Shown here in pieces: positions 1 to 13,338 of a stretch of DNA of 64,000 nt. The notes beneath the pieces were generated by a model. That model searched no databases. It had not been told where the DNA came from and saw nothing but the letters and a program-made list of their open reading frames with translations. The position numbers and the translations under genes are program-made. The stretch spans positions 1,116,001-1,180,000 of the forward strand of contig OY804589.1 of the NCBI GenBank assembly GCA_963680875.1. The letters run 5' to 3'. This DNA comes from Bathymodiolus brooksi (lineage: Eukaryota > Mollusca > Bivalvia > Mytilida > Modiolidae). Numbering within the stretch: the first letter of the stretch is position 1; every line of letters starts with the position of its first letter.

Positions 1-2570
1 GATGCTGTCATATGAACAGAGGCTACATCGATATAGAGGAATGATGCTCTCATAAGAACAGAGGCTACATCTATATAGAGGAATAATTCTGTCATAAGAA
101 CAAAGGCTATATCGATATAAAGGAATGATACTGTCATAGGAACAGAGGCTACCTCGATATAGAGGAATGATGACGTCATAGGAAGAGAGGCAGCATCGAT
201 ATCGAGAAATGCTGCTGTCATAGCAACAGTGGTAACATCGATATAGAGGAAAGAAGCTGTCCTACTAGCAGAGGCTACATCGATATAGAGGAATGATGCT
301 GTCCTAGGAACAGTGGTAACATTTATATAGAGCAATGATGCTGTCATAGGAACAGAGGAAACATAGATATAGAGGAATGATGCTGTCATAAGAACAGAGG
401 CTACATCGTTATATAGGAATGATGCTGTCATGGGAACAAAAGCATTATCGATATAGAGGAATGATGATGTCATGGGAGCAAAAGCAGCATCGATATAGAG
501 GAATGATGCTGTCATAGGAACAGAGGCTACATCGATATAGAGGAATGATGCTGTCATAGGAATAGAGGCTATATCGATATGGCGGAATGATGCTGTCATT
601 GGAACAGAGGCTACATCGATATAGTGGAATAATGTTGTCATAGGACCAGAGGTTACATCTATATAGAGGATTGATGCTGTCATAGGAACAGAGGCTACAT
701 CGATATAGATGAATGATGCTGTCATAGTAACAGAGGCTACATAGATATAGAGGAATGATACTGTCATATGAACAGAGGTTATATCGATATAGCGGAATGA
801 TGCTATCCTAGGAACAGAGGCTATATCGATATAGAGGAATGATGCTCTCATAGGAACAGAGGCTACATTGAAATAGAGGTATGATGCTGTCATAGGAACA
901 GAGGAAGCATCGATGTAGAGGACTGATGCTGTCAGAGGAACAGAGGCTGCATCGATATAGAGGAATGATGCTGTCAAAGGAACAGAGGCTGCATCGATGT
1001 ACAGGAATTATACTGTCATATGAATAGAGGGTATATTGATATAGATGAATGATGATGTCATAGGAATAGAGGCTACATCGATATAGGGAAATGATGCTCT
1101 CATAAGAATAGAGGTTATATCGATATTGAGGAATGTTGCTGTCATAGGAACACAGGCTACATCGATATAGAGGAATGATTCTGTCATAGGAACAGAGGCT
1201 ACATCGATATAGTGGAATGATGCTGTTACAGGAACAGAAGCTACGTCGATATAGGGGAATGATGCTGTCATAGGAACAGAAGCTACATTGATATATAGGA
1301 ATGATTCTGTCATTAGAACAGAGGCTACATCGATATAGTGGAATGATGCTGTTACAGGAACAGAGGCTATATCGATATAGAGGAATGATGCTGTCATAGG
1401 AACAGAGGTTACATTGATATAGAGGAATGTTGCTGTCATAGGAACAAAGATTACATCGATATAGAGGAATGATGCTGTCATAGGAACAGAGGCTACATCG
1501 ATATAGAGGAATAATGCTGTCATAAGAACAGAGGCTACATCGATATAGTGGAATGATGCTCTCATAGGAACAGAAGCTACATTGAAATAGAGGAATGATG
1601 CTGTCATAGGAACAGAGGAAGCATCGATGTAGAGGACTGATGCTGTCAGAGGAACAGAGGCTGCATCGATATAGAGGAATGATGCTGTCATAGGAACAGA
1701 GGCTACATCGATGTACAGGAATTATACTGTCATATGAATAGAGGGTATATTGATATAGATGAATGATGATGTCATAGGTATAGAGGCAACATCGATATAG
1801 AGAAATGATGCTCTCATAAGAATAGAGGTTATTATGATATAGAGGAATGTTGCTGTCATAGGAACAGAGGCTACATCGATATAGAGGAATGATGCTGTCA
1901 TAGGAACAGAGGCTACATCGATATAGAGGAATAATGCTGTCATAGTAACACAGGCTACATCGATATAGAGGAATGATGCTGTCATAGGAACAGAGGCTAC
2001 ATCGATATAGTGGAATGATGCTGTCATAGGAACAGAGGCTACATAGATATAGAGGAATGATGCTGTCATAAGAACAGAGGCTACATCGATATAGTGGAAT
2101 GATGCTGTCATAGGAACACAGGCTACATCGATATAGAGGAATGATTCTGTCATAGGAACAGAGGCTACATCGATATAGTGGAATGATGCTGCCACAGGAA
2201 CAGAAGCCACGTCGAAATAGAGGAATGATGCTGTCATAGGAACAGAGGCTACATTGATATAGAGGAGTGATGCTGTCATATGAGAAGAGGCTACATCGAT
2301 ATAGAGGAATGATGCTGTCATAGCAACACAGGCTACATCGATATAGAGAAATGATGTTGTTATAGGAACGGAAGCTACATCGATATAGGGTAATGATGCT
2401 GTCATGGAAACAGAGGCTATATCGATATAGAGGAGTGATGCTGTCATAGGAACAGAGGCTACATCGATATAGAGGATGATGCTGCCATAGGAACAGAGGC
2501 TACATCGATATAGAGGAATGATGCTATCATAGGAACAGAGGCTACATCGATATAGAGAAATGATGCTCTC
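1..2570. repeat. Left-edge array segment, mixed unit variants
   Basis: Ordinary 42-bp units with many private variants. Apart from one 714-bp local duplication I found no long block here that recurs elsewhere in the window. Frequent unit types are acatcgat changed to acattgat, gctatatcg units and atagtgg units. No promoter, gene or RNA is visible. The segment ends at a shortened unit at 2570/2571. Confidence 0.8.
841..1844. repeat. 714-bp local duplication (17 units)
   Basis: The sequence around 841-1130 recurs at about 1555-1844, an offset of 714 bp, which is exactly 17 x 42. Shared landmarks are a unit with aaatagagg, then gaagcatcgatgtagaggac, then gatgtacaggaattatac (at 1002 and 1716) followed by gggtatattgatatagatg. 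The string gatgtacaggaattatac carries a substitution that makes a TAA stop in the MTAS minus frame, so the same stop is present twice. Copies differ by several substitutions. Outer limits are approximate. Confidence 0.7.
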
Positions 2571-2587
2571 GATATAGAGGAATCATG
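2551..2587. repeat. Truncated unit (20-bp deletion)
   Basis: After gatgctctc (ending at 2570) the sequence jumps directly to gatatagaggaatcatg. The homologous unit at 7708-7745 has 20 more bases between these points (ataggaacagaggttacatc). The two sides of the junction share tc, a 2-bp microhomology. This is the largest sub-unit deletion I saw, and it resets the repeat phase by 20 bases. Confidence 0.85.
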
Positions 2588-4190
2588 CTGTCAAAGGAGC
2601 AGATGCTACTTCGATATAGAGCAATGATGCTGTCACAGGAACAGAGGCTACATCGATATAGAGGAATGATACTGTGATAGGAACAGAGGCTACATCGATA
2701 TAGAGGAATGATGCTGTCATAGGAATAGAGGCTATATCGATATGGAGGAATGATGCTGTCATTGGAACAGAGGTTACATCTATATAGAGGATTGATGCTG
2801 TCATAGGAACAGAGAATACATCGATATAGATGAATGATGCTGTCATAGGAACAGAGGCTACATAGATATAGAGGAATGATACTGTCATATGAACAGAGGC
2901 TATATCGATATAGAGGAATGATGCTATCCTAGGAACAGAGACTATATCGATATAGAGGAATGCTGCTGTCAAAGGAACAGAGGCTACAACGATATAGAGG
3001 AATGATGCTGTCATAGGAACAGAGGCTACAACGATATAGAGGAATGATGCTGTCATAGGAACAGAGGCTATATCGATATAGAGGAATGATGTTGTCATAG
3101 GAACAGAGGTTACATTGATATAGAGGAATGTTGCTGTCATAGGAACAAAGATTACATCGATATAGAGGAATGATGCTGTCATAGGAACAGAGGCTACATC
3201 GATATAGAGGAATAATGCTGTCATAGGAACACAGGCTACATCGATATAGAGGAATGATGCTGTCATATGAACAGAGGCTACATCGATATAGTGGAATGAT
3301 GCTGTCACAGGAACAGAAGCTACGTCGATATAGAGGAATGATGCTGTCATAGGAACAGAAGCTACATTGATATAGAGGAATGATGCTGTCATAGGAACAA
3401 AGGCTACATCGATATAGTGGAATGATGCTGCCACGGGAACAGAAGCCACGTCGATATAGAGGAATGATACTGTCATAGGAACAGAGGCTACATTGATATA
3501 GAGGAGTGATGCTGTCATATGAGAAGAGGCTACATCGATATAGAGGAATGATGCTATCATAGCAACACAGGTTACATCGACATAGAGGAATGGTGTTGTC
3601 ATAAGAACAGAGGCTATATCGATATAGAGGAATGATGATCTCATAGGAACAGAGTCTACATCGATATAGAGAAATGATGTTGTCATAGGAAGGAAGCTAC
3701 ATCGATATAGGGTAATGATGCTGTCATGGAAACAGAGGCTATATCGATATAGAGGAATGATGTTGTCAGAGGAACAGAGGCTACATTGATATAGAGGCGT
3801 GATGCTGTCATAGGAACAGAGGCTACATTGATATAGAGGATGATGATGCCATAGGAACAGAGGCTACATCGATATAGAGGAATGATGCTGCAAAAGGAAC
3901 AGAGGCTACATCGATATAGAGGAATGATGCTATCATAGGAACAGAGAATACATCGATATAGATGAATGATGTTGTCATAGGAACAGAGGCTACATAGATA
4001 TAGAGGAATGATACTGTCATATGAACAGAGGCTATATCGATATAGAGGAATGATGCTATCCTAGGAACAGAGGCTATATCGATATAGAGGAATGCTGCTG
4101 TCATAGGAACAGAGGCTACAACGATATAGAGGAATGATGCTGTCATAGGAACAGAGGCTACAACGATATAGAGGCGTGATGCTGTCATAG
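2583..4190. repeat. Segment paralogous to about 32.4-34.1 kb
   Basis: The order of unit variants matches the region around 32,400-34,080. Shared landmarks are atgctatcctaggaac followed by actatatcgatatagagg (2941 and 33066), the atgagaagagg unit, the gacatagaggaatggtg unit, the gggtaatgatgctgtcatgg unit, and a gaggcgtgatgctg unit (3794 and 34046). The offset drifts near 30.1-30.25 kb because of unit gains and losses. A lone deleted base (ataggaaggaagc near 3697) is absent from the 34-kb copy, so it arose after the two separated. Confidence 0.7.
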
Positions 4191-4543
4191 GAACAGAGGC
4201 TACATTGATATAGAGGATGATGATGCCATAGGAACAGAGGCTACATCGATATAGAGGAATGATGCTGCAAAAGGAACAGAGGCTACATCGATATAGAGGA
4301 ATGATGCTATCATAGGAACAGAGAATACATCGATATAGATGAATGATGTTGTCATAGGAACAGAGGCTACATAGATATAGAGGAATGATACTGTCATATG
4401 AACAGAGGCTATATCGATATAGAGGAATGATGCTATCCTAGGAACAGAGGCTATATCGATATAGAGGAATGCTGCTGTCATAGGAACAGAGGCTACAACG
4501 ATATAGAGGAATGATGCTGTCATAGGAACAGAGGCTACAACGA
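3790..4543. repeat. 377-bp tandem duplication (9 units, -1)
   Basis: The gaggcgtgatgctg unit, the gaggatgatgatgcc unit (one base short) and the gctgcaaaaggaac unit occur at 3794-3900 and again 377 bp later (tgatgatgcc at 3841 is offset by 377 to 4218). The period is 9 x 42 - 1, and the missing base is the one lost in gaggatgatg. The copies are almost identical where I compared them, so the event is recent. It ends where aggcgtg in copy 1 becomes aggaatg in copy 2, near 4545. Confidence 0.85.
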
Positions 4544-6114
4544 TATAGAGGAATGATGCTGTCATAGGAACAGAAGCTATATCGATATAGAGGAATGATG
4601 CTTTCATAGGAACAGAGGCTACATCGATATAGAGGAATGATGCTGTCATAGGAACAGAGGCTATATCGATATAGAGGAATGATGCTGTCATAGGAACAGA
4701 GGCTATATCGATATAGAGGAATGATGCTGTCATAGGAACAGAGGTTACATTGATATAGAGGAATGTTGCTGTCATAGGAACAAAGATTACATCGATATAG
4801 AGGAATGATGCTGTCATAGGAACACAGGCTACATCGATATAGAGGAATGATGCTGTCATAGGAACAGAGGCTACATCGATATAGTGGAATGAAGCTGTCA
4901 TAGGAACAGAGGCTACATCGATATAGTGGAATGATGCTGTCATAGGAACAGAGGCTACATCTATATAGAGGAATGATGCTGTCATAGGAACAGAGGCTAA
5001 ATCGATATAGAGGAATTATGCTGTCATAGGAACAGAGGCTACATCGATATAGAGGAATGATGCTGTCATAGGAACAGTGTCTACATCGGTATAGAGGAAT
5101 GATGCTCTCATAGGAACAGAGGCTACATTGAAATAGAGGAATGATGCTGTCATAGGAGAGAGGTAACATCGATATAGAGGAACGATGCTGTCATAGGAAC
5201 AGAGGAAGCATCGATGTAGAGGACTGATGCTGTCAGAGGAACAGAGGCTGCATCGATATAGAGGAATGATGCTGTCATAGGAACAGAGGCTACATCGATG
5301 TACAGGAATGATGCTGTCATAGGAACAGAGGCTACATCGATATAAAGGAATGATGATGTCATAGGAACAGAGGCTACATCTATATAGATGAATGATGCTG
5401 TCATAGGAACAGAGGCTACATTGATATAGAGGAATGATGCTGTCATAGGAACAGAGGCTATATCGATATAGAGGAATGATGCTGTCATAGGAACAGAGGC
5501 TATATCGAAATAGAGGAATGATGATTTCATAGGAACAGAGGGTATATCGATATAGAGGAATGATGCTCTCATAGGAACAGAGGCAGCATCGGTATAGTGG
5601 AATTATGCTGTCATATGAACAGAGGGTATATCGATATAGATGAATGATGATGTCATAGGAATAGAGGCTACATCGATATAGAGAAATGATGCTCTCATAA
5701 GAATAGAGGTTACATCAATATAGAGGAATGTTGCTGTCATAGGAACACAGGCTACATCGATATAGAGGAATGATGCTGTCATAGGAACAGAGGCTACATC
5801 GATATAGTGGAATGATATTGTCACAGGAACAGAGGCTACATTGATATAGAGGACTGATGCTGTCATATGAGAAGAGGCTACATCGATATAGAGGAATGGT
5901 GTTGTCATAGGAACAGAGGCTATATCGATATAGAGGAATGATGATCTCATAGGAACAGAGACTACATCGATATAGAGAAATGATGTTGTTATAGGAACGG
6001 AAGCTACATCGATATAGGGTAATGATGCTGTCATGGAAACAGAGGCTATATCGATATAGAGGAATGATGCTATCATAGGAACAGAGGCTACATCGATATA
6101 GAGAAATGATGCTC
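4520..6114. repeat. 1,595-bp duplication, copy 1
   Basis: This is 38 units minus one base (1,596 - 1), followed immediately by a second copy at 6115-7709. Offset checks: cagaagctat at 4571 and 6166, and the ggagagaggtaac unit near 5156 and 6751. The one-base deficit is the shortened aggagagagg unit. A few substitutions separate the copies, for example gatgatttc here against gatgatgtc in copy 2, and aggcagcatcgg against aggcaacatcgg. The left breakpoint is where gctgtc in copy 1 faces gctctc in copy 2. Confidence 0.9.
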
Positions 6115-7709
6115 TCATAGGAACAGAGGCTACAACGATATAGAGGAATGATGCTGTCATAGGAACAGAAGCTATATCGATATAGAGGAATGATGCTTTC
6201 ATAGGAACAGAGGCTACATCGATATAGAGGAATGATGCTGTCATAGGAACAGAGGCTATATCGATATAGAGGAATGATGCTGTCATAGGAACAGAGGCTA
6301 TATCGATATAGAGGAATGATGCTGTCATAGGAACAGAGGTTACATTGATATAGAGGAATGTTGCTGTCATAGGAACAAAGATTACATCGATATAGAGGAA
6401 TGATGCTGTCATAGGAACACAGGATACATCGATATAGAGGAATGATGCTGTCATAGGAACAGAGTCTACATCGATATAGTGGAATGAAGCTGTCATAGGA
6501 ACAGAGGCTACATCGATATAGTGGAATGATGCTGTCATAGGAACAGAGGCTACATCTATATAGAGGAATGATGCTGTCATAGGAACAGAGGCTAAATCGA
6601 TATAGAGGAATTATGCTGTCATAGGAACAGAGGCTACATCGATATAGAGGAATGATGCTGTCATAGGAACAGTGTCTACATCGGTATAGAGGAATGATGC
6701 TCTCATAGGAACAGAGGCTACATTGAAATAGAGGAATGATGCTGTCATAGGAGAGAGGTAACATCGATATAGAGGAACGATGCTGTCATAGGAACAGAGG
6801 AAGCATCGATGTAGAGGACTGATGCTGTCAGAGGAACAGAGGCTGCATCGATATAGAGGAATGATGCTGTCATAGGAACAGAGGCTACATCGATGTACAG
6901 GAATGATGCTGTCATAGGAACAGAGGCTACATCGATATAAAGGAATGATGATGTCATAGCAACAGAGGCTACATCTATATAGATGAATGATGCTGTCATA
7001 GGAACAGAGGCTACATTGATATAGAGGAATGATGCTGTCATAGGAACAGAGGCTATATCGATATAGAGGAATGATGCTGTCATAGGAACAGAGGCTATAT
7101 CGAAATAGAGGAATGATGATGTCATAGGAACAGAGGGTATATCGATATAGAGGAATGATGCTCTCATAGGAACAGAGGCAACATCGGTATAGTGGAATTA
7201 TGCTGTCATATGAACAGAGGGTATATCGATATAGATGAATGATGATGTCATAGGAATAGAGGCTACATCGATATAGAGAAATGATGCTCTCATAAGAATA
7301 GAGGTTACATCAATATAGAGGAATGTTGCTGTCATAGGAACACAGGCTACATCGATATAGAGGAATGATGCTGTCATAGGAACAGAGGCTACATCGATAT
7401 AGTGGAATGATATTGTCACAGGAACAGAGGCTACATTGATATAGAGGACTGATGCTGTCATATGAGAAGAGGCTACATCGATATAGAGGAATGGTGTTGT
7501 CATAGGAACAGAGGCTATATCGATATAGAGGAATGATGATCTCATAGGAACAGAGACTACATCGATATAGAGAAATGATGTTGTTATAGGAACGGAAGCT
7601 ACATCGATATAGGGTAATGATGCTGTCATGGAAACAGAGGCTATATCGATATAGAGGAATGATGCTATCATAGGAACAGAGGCTACATCGATATAGAGAA
7701 ATGATGCTC
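6115..7709. repeat. 1,595-bp duplication, copy 2
   Basis: Right-hand partner of the block at 4520-6114. Homology ends near 7723, where gaggttacatcgataaag begins instead of gaggctacaacg. This copy and the end of copy 1 lie inside the later 9,357-bp duplication, and the same junction recurs at 15,471/15,472. The 1,595-bp event is therefore the older of the two. Confidence 0.9.
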
Positions 7710-8499
7710 TCATAGGAACAGAGGTTACATCGATAAAGAGGAATCATGCTGTCAAAGGAGCAGAGGCTACTTCGATATAGAGGAATGATGCTATCACAGG
7801 AACAGAGGCTACATCGATATAGTGGAATGATGCTGTCATAGGAACAGAAGCTACGTCGATATAGAGGAATGATGCTGTCATAGGAACAGAGGCTATATCG
7901 ATATGGAGGAATGATGCTGTCATTGGAACAGAGGTTACATCTATATAGAGGATTGATGCTGTCATAGGAACAGAGGCTACATCGATATAGATGAATGATG
8001 CTGTCATAGGAACAGAGGCGACATAGATATAGAGGAATGATGCTATCCTAGGAACAGAGGCTATATCGATATAGAGGAATGATGCTGTCATAGGAACAGA
8101 GGCTACAACGATATAGAGGAATGATGCTGTCATAGGAACAGAGGCTACATCGATATAGATGAATGATGCTTTCATAGGAATAGAGGCTATATCGATATAG
8201 AGGAATGATGCTGTCATAGGAATAGATGTTACATTGATATAGAGGAAAGTTGCTGTCATAGGAACAAAGATTACATCGATATAGAGGAATGATGCTGTCA
8301 TAGGAACAGAGGCTACATCGATATAGAGGAATAATGCTGTCATAGGAACACATGCTACATCGATATAGAGGAATGATGCTGTCATAGGAACAGAGGCTAC
8401 ATCGATATAGTGGAATGATGCTGTCATAGGAACAGAGGCTACATCTATATAGAGGAATGATGCTGTCATAGGAACAGAGGCTAAATCGATATAGAGGAA

Positions 8500-10063
8500 T
8501 TATGCTTTCATAGGAACAGAGGCTATATCGATATAGAGGAATGATACTGTCATAGGAACAGAGGTTATATCGTTATGGGGAATGATGCTTTCATAGGAAC
8601 AGAGGCTACATCGATATTGAGGAATGATGCTTTCATAGGAATAGAGGCTACATCTATAGAGAGTAATGATGCTGCAATAGGAACAGAGGCTACATCGATA
8701 TAGCGGAATGATGCTGTCATATAAACAGAGGCTACATCGATATAGAGGAATGATGCTGTCATAGGAACAGTGTCTACATCGATATAGAGGAATGATGCTC
8801 TCATAGGAACAGAGGCTACATTGCAATAGAGGAATGATGCTGTCATAGGAGAGAGGCAATATCGATATAGAGGAACGATGCTGTCATAGGAACAGAGGAA
8901 GCCTCGATGTAGAGGACTGATGCTGTCAGAGGAACAGAGGCTGCATTGATATAGAGGAATGATGCTGTCAAAGGAACAGAGGCTACATCGATGTACAGGA
9001 ATGATGCTGTCATAGGAACAGAGGCTACATCGATATAAAGGAATGATGATATCATAGGAACAGAGGCTACATCTATATGGATGAATGATGCTGTCATAGG
9101 AACAAAGGCTACATTGATATAGAGGAATGATGCTGTCATAGGAACAGATGCAATATCGATATAGAGGAATGATGCTGTCATAGGAACAGAGGCTATATCG
9201 AAGTAGAGGAATGATGATGTCATAGGAACAGAGGCTACATCGATATAGAGGAATGATACTGTCATAGGAACAGAGGGTATATCGATATAGAGGAATGATG
9301 CTCTCATAGGAACAGAGGCAGCATCGATATAGTGGAATTATGCTGTCATATGAACAGAGGGTATATCGATATAGATGAATGATGATGTCATAGGAATAGA
9401 GGCTACATCGATATAGTGGAATGATGCTGTCACAGGAACAGAAGCTACCTCGATATAGAGGAATGATGCTGTCATAGGAACAGAGGCTACATTGATATAG
9501 AGGAATGATGCTGTCATAGGAACAGAGGCTATATAGATATAGAGGAATGATGCTGTCATAGGGACAGAGGCTACATCTATATGGATGAATGATGCTGTCA
9601 TAGGAACAGAGGCTACATCGATATAGAGGAATAATGCTATCATAGGAACAGAGGTTACATCGATATAGAGGAATGTTGCTGTCATGGCAGTAGAGGATAT
9701 ATCGATATAGATGAAAAATGCTGTCATAGGAACAGAGGCAGCATCGATATATGGGAATTATGCTGTCATATGAACAGAGGGTATATCAATATAGAGGAAT
9801 GATGCTGTTATAGGAATAGAGGTTACATCGATATAGAGGAATGATGCTGTCAAAGGAGCAGAGGCTACTTCGATATAAAGGAATGATGCTGTCATAGGAA
9901 CAGAGGCTACATCGATATAGAGGAATGATGCTGTCATAGGAACAGAGGCTACATCGATATAGAGGAATGATGTTGTCATAGAAATAGAGGCTATATCGAT
10001 ATAGAGGAATGATACTGTCATAGGAACAGAGGTTATATCGTTATAGAGGAATGATGCTGTCAT
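8500..10063. repeat. Array segment with gttatgggg and ggagagaggcaat marker units
   Basis: No gene. The segment carries a unit one base short (cgttatggggaatg near 8577), a gtctacatcg unit, a cattgcaatagagg unit, and the one-base-short aggagagaggcaat unit near 8860. It is repeated nearly exactly at 17,857-19,420 and in more diverged form at 36,743-38,420 and 38,883-40,560. In those later copies the first marker reads gttatgggggaatg, restoring 42 bp, so either the base was lost on this side or regained on that one. Confidence 0.75.
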
Positions 10064-11699
10064 AGGAACAGAGGCTACATTGAAATAGAGGAATGATGCT
10101 GTCATAGGTGAGAGGCAACATCGATATAGAGGAACGATGCTGTCATAGGAACAGGGGAAGCATCGATGTAGAGGACTGATGCTGTCAGGGGAACAGAGGC
10201 TGCATCGATATAGAGGAATGATGCTGTCATAGGAACAGAGGCTACATCGATATAGAGGAATAATGCTATCATAGGAACAGAGGCTACATTGATATAAAGG
10301 AATGATGATATCATAGGAACAGAGGCTACATCTATATGGATGAATGATGCTGTCATAGGAACAAAGGCTACATTGATATAGAGGAATGATGCTGTCATAG
10401 GAACAGAGGGTATATCGATATAGATGAATGATGATGTCATAGGAATAGAGGCTACATCGATATAGAGAAATGATGCTCTCATAAGAATAGAGGTTACATC
10501 GATATAGAGAATGTTGCTGTCATAGGAACACAGGCTACATCGAAATAGAGAAATGATGCTGTCATAAGAACAGAGGCGACATCGATATAGAGGAATGATG
10601 CTGTCTTAGGAACAGAGGCTACATCGATATAGAGGAATGATGCTGTCATAAGAACAGAGGCTACATCGATATAGAAGTATGATGCTCTCATAGGAACAGG
10701 GGCTACATCGATATACAGGAATGATGCTGTCATAGGAACAGAGGCTACATTGATATAGAGGAATGATGCTGTCATAGGAGCAGAGGCAACATCGATATAT
10801 AGGAATGATGCTGTCATAGGAACAGAGGAAGCATCGATGTAGAGGTCTGATGCTGTCAGAGAAACAGAGGCAGCATCGATATAGACGAATGATGCTGTCA
10901 TAGGAACAGAAGCTACATCGATATAGAGGAATGATGCTGTCATAGGAACAGAGGCTACATCGATATAGAGGAATGATGCTGTCATAGGGACAGAGGCTAC
11001 ATCTATATGGATGAATGATGCTGTCATAGGAACAGAGGCTACATCGGTATAGAGGAATAATGCTATCATAGGAACAGAGGTTACATCGATATAGAGGAAT
11101 GTTGCTGTCATGGCAATAGAGGGTATATCGATATAGATGAATGATGCTGTCATAGGAACAGAGGCAGCATCGATATATGGGAATTATGCTGTCATATGAA
11201 CAGAGGGTATATCAATATAGAGGAATGATGCTGTTATAGGAATAGAGGTTACATCGATATAGAGGAATGATGTTGTCAAAGGAGCAGAGGCTACTTCGAT
11301 ATAAAGGAATGATGCTGTCATAGGAACAGAGGCTACATCGTTATAGAGGAATGATGCTGTCATAGGAACAGAGGATACATCGATATAGAGGAATGATGTT
11401 GTCATAGAAATAGAGGTTATATCGATATAGAGGAATGATACTGTCATAGGAACAGAGGTTATATCGTAATAGAGGAATGATGCTGTCATAGGAACAGAGG
11501 CTACATCGATATTGAGGAATGATGCTTTCATAGGAACAGAGGCTACATCTATATAGAGTAATGATGCTGCAATAGGAACAGAGGATACATCGATATAGAT
11601 GAATGATGCTGTCATATAAACAGAGGCTACATCGATATAGAGGAATGATGCTGTCATAGGAACAGTGTCTACATCGATATAGAGGAATGATGCTCTCAT
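10064..11699. repeat. 1,636-bp internal duplication, copy 1
   Basis: 39 units minus two bases. The aggtgagaggcaac unit at about 10108 and the atagagaatgttg unit at about 10510 recur 1,636 bp later. A diagnostic difference is FVYIDAASVS here against FLYIDAASVS in copy 2 in minus-strand translation. The pair is present in both 9,357-bp copies, so it predates that event. Confidence 0.85.
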
Positions 11700-13338
11700 A
11701 GGAACAGAGGCTACATTGAAATAGAGGAATGATGCTGTCATAGGTGAGAGGCAACATCGATATAGAGGAACGATGCTGTCATAGGAACAGGGGAAGCATC
11801 GATGTAGAGGACTGATGCTGTCAGGGGAACAGAGGCTGCATCGATATAGAGGAATGATGCTGTCATAGGAACAGAGGCTACATCGATATAGAGGAATAAT
11901 GCTATCATAGGAACAGAGGCTACATTGATATAAAGGAATGATGATGTCATAGGAACAGAGGCTACATCTATATGGATGAATGATGCTGTCATAGGAACAA
12001 AGGCTACATTGATATAGAGGAATGATGCTGTCATAGGAACAGAGGGTATATCGATATAGATGAATGATGATGTCATAGGAATAGAGGCTACATCGATATA
12101 GAGAAATGATGCTCTCATAAGAATAGAGGTTACATCGATATAGAGAATGTTGCTGTCATAGGAACACAGGCTACATCGAAATAGAGAAATGATGCTGTCA
12201 TAAGAACAGAGGCGACATCGATATAGAGGAATGATGCTGTCTTAGGAACAGAGGCTACATCGATATAGAGGAATGATGCTGTCATAAGAACAGAGGCTAC
12301 ATCGATATAGAGGTATGATGCTCTCATAGGAACAGGGGCTACATCGATATACAGGAATGATGCTGTCATAGGAACAGAGGCTACATTGATATAGAGGAAT
12401 GATGCTGTCATAGGAGCAGAGGCAACATCGATATATAGGAATGATGCTGTCATAGGAACAGAGGAAGCATCGATGTAGAGGTCTGATGCTGTCAGAGAAA
12501 CAGAGGCAGCATCGATATAGAGGAATGATGCTGTCATAGGAACAGAGGCTACATCGATATAGAGGAATGATGCTGTCATAGGAACAGAGGCTACATCGAT
12601 ATAGAGGAATGATGCTGTCATAGGGACAGAGGCTACATCTATATGGATGAATGATGCTGTCATAGGAACAGAGGCTACATCGGTATAGAGGAATAATGCT
12701 ATCATAGGAACAGAGGTTACATCGATATAGAGGAATGTTGCTGTCATGGCAATAGAGGGTATATCGATATAGATGAATGATGCTGTCATAGGAACAGAGG
12801 CAGCATCGATATATGGGAATTATGCTGTCATATGAACAGAGGGTATATCAATATAGAGGAATGATGCTGTTATAGGAATAGAGGTTACTTCGATATAAAG
12901 GAATGATGCTGTCATAGGAACAGAGGCTACATCGTTATAGAGGAATGATGCTGTCATAGGAACAGAGGATACATCGATATAGAGGAATGATGTTGTCATA
13001 GAAATAGAGGTTATATCGATATAGAGGAATGATACTGTCATAGGAACAGAGGTTATATCGTAATAGAGGAATGATGCTGTCATAGGAACAGAGGCTACAT
13101 CGATATTGAGGAATGATGCTTTCATAGGAACAGAGGCTACATCTATATAGAGTAGTGATGCTGCAATAGGAACAGAGGATACATCGATATAGATGAATGA
13201 TGCTGTCATATAAACAGAGGCTACATCGATATAGAGGAATGATGCTGTCATAGGAACAGTGTCTACATCGATATAGAGGAATGATGCTCTCATAGGAACA
13301 GAGGCTACATTGAAATAGAGGAATGATGCTGTCATAGG
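11700..13338. repeat. 1,636-bp internal duplication, copy 2 (one unit lost)
   Basis: Follows copy 1 directly. Near 12,885 the unit carrying gatgttgtcaaaggagcag is missing: gaggttac joins directly to ttcgatataaagg. The offset to copy 1 therefore changes from 1,636 to 1,594 bp. Homology ends near 13,338, where aggtgagagg of copy 1 is replaced by aggagagagg. Confidence 0.85.
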
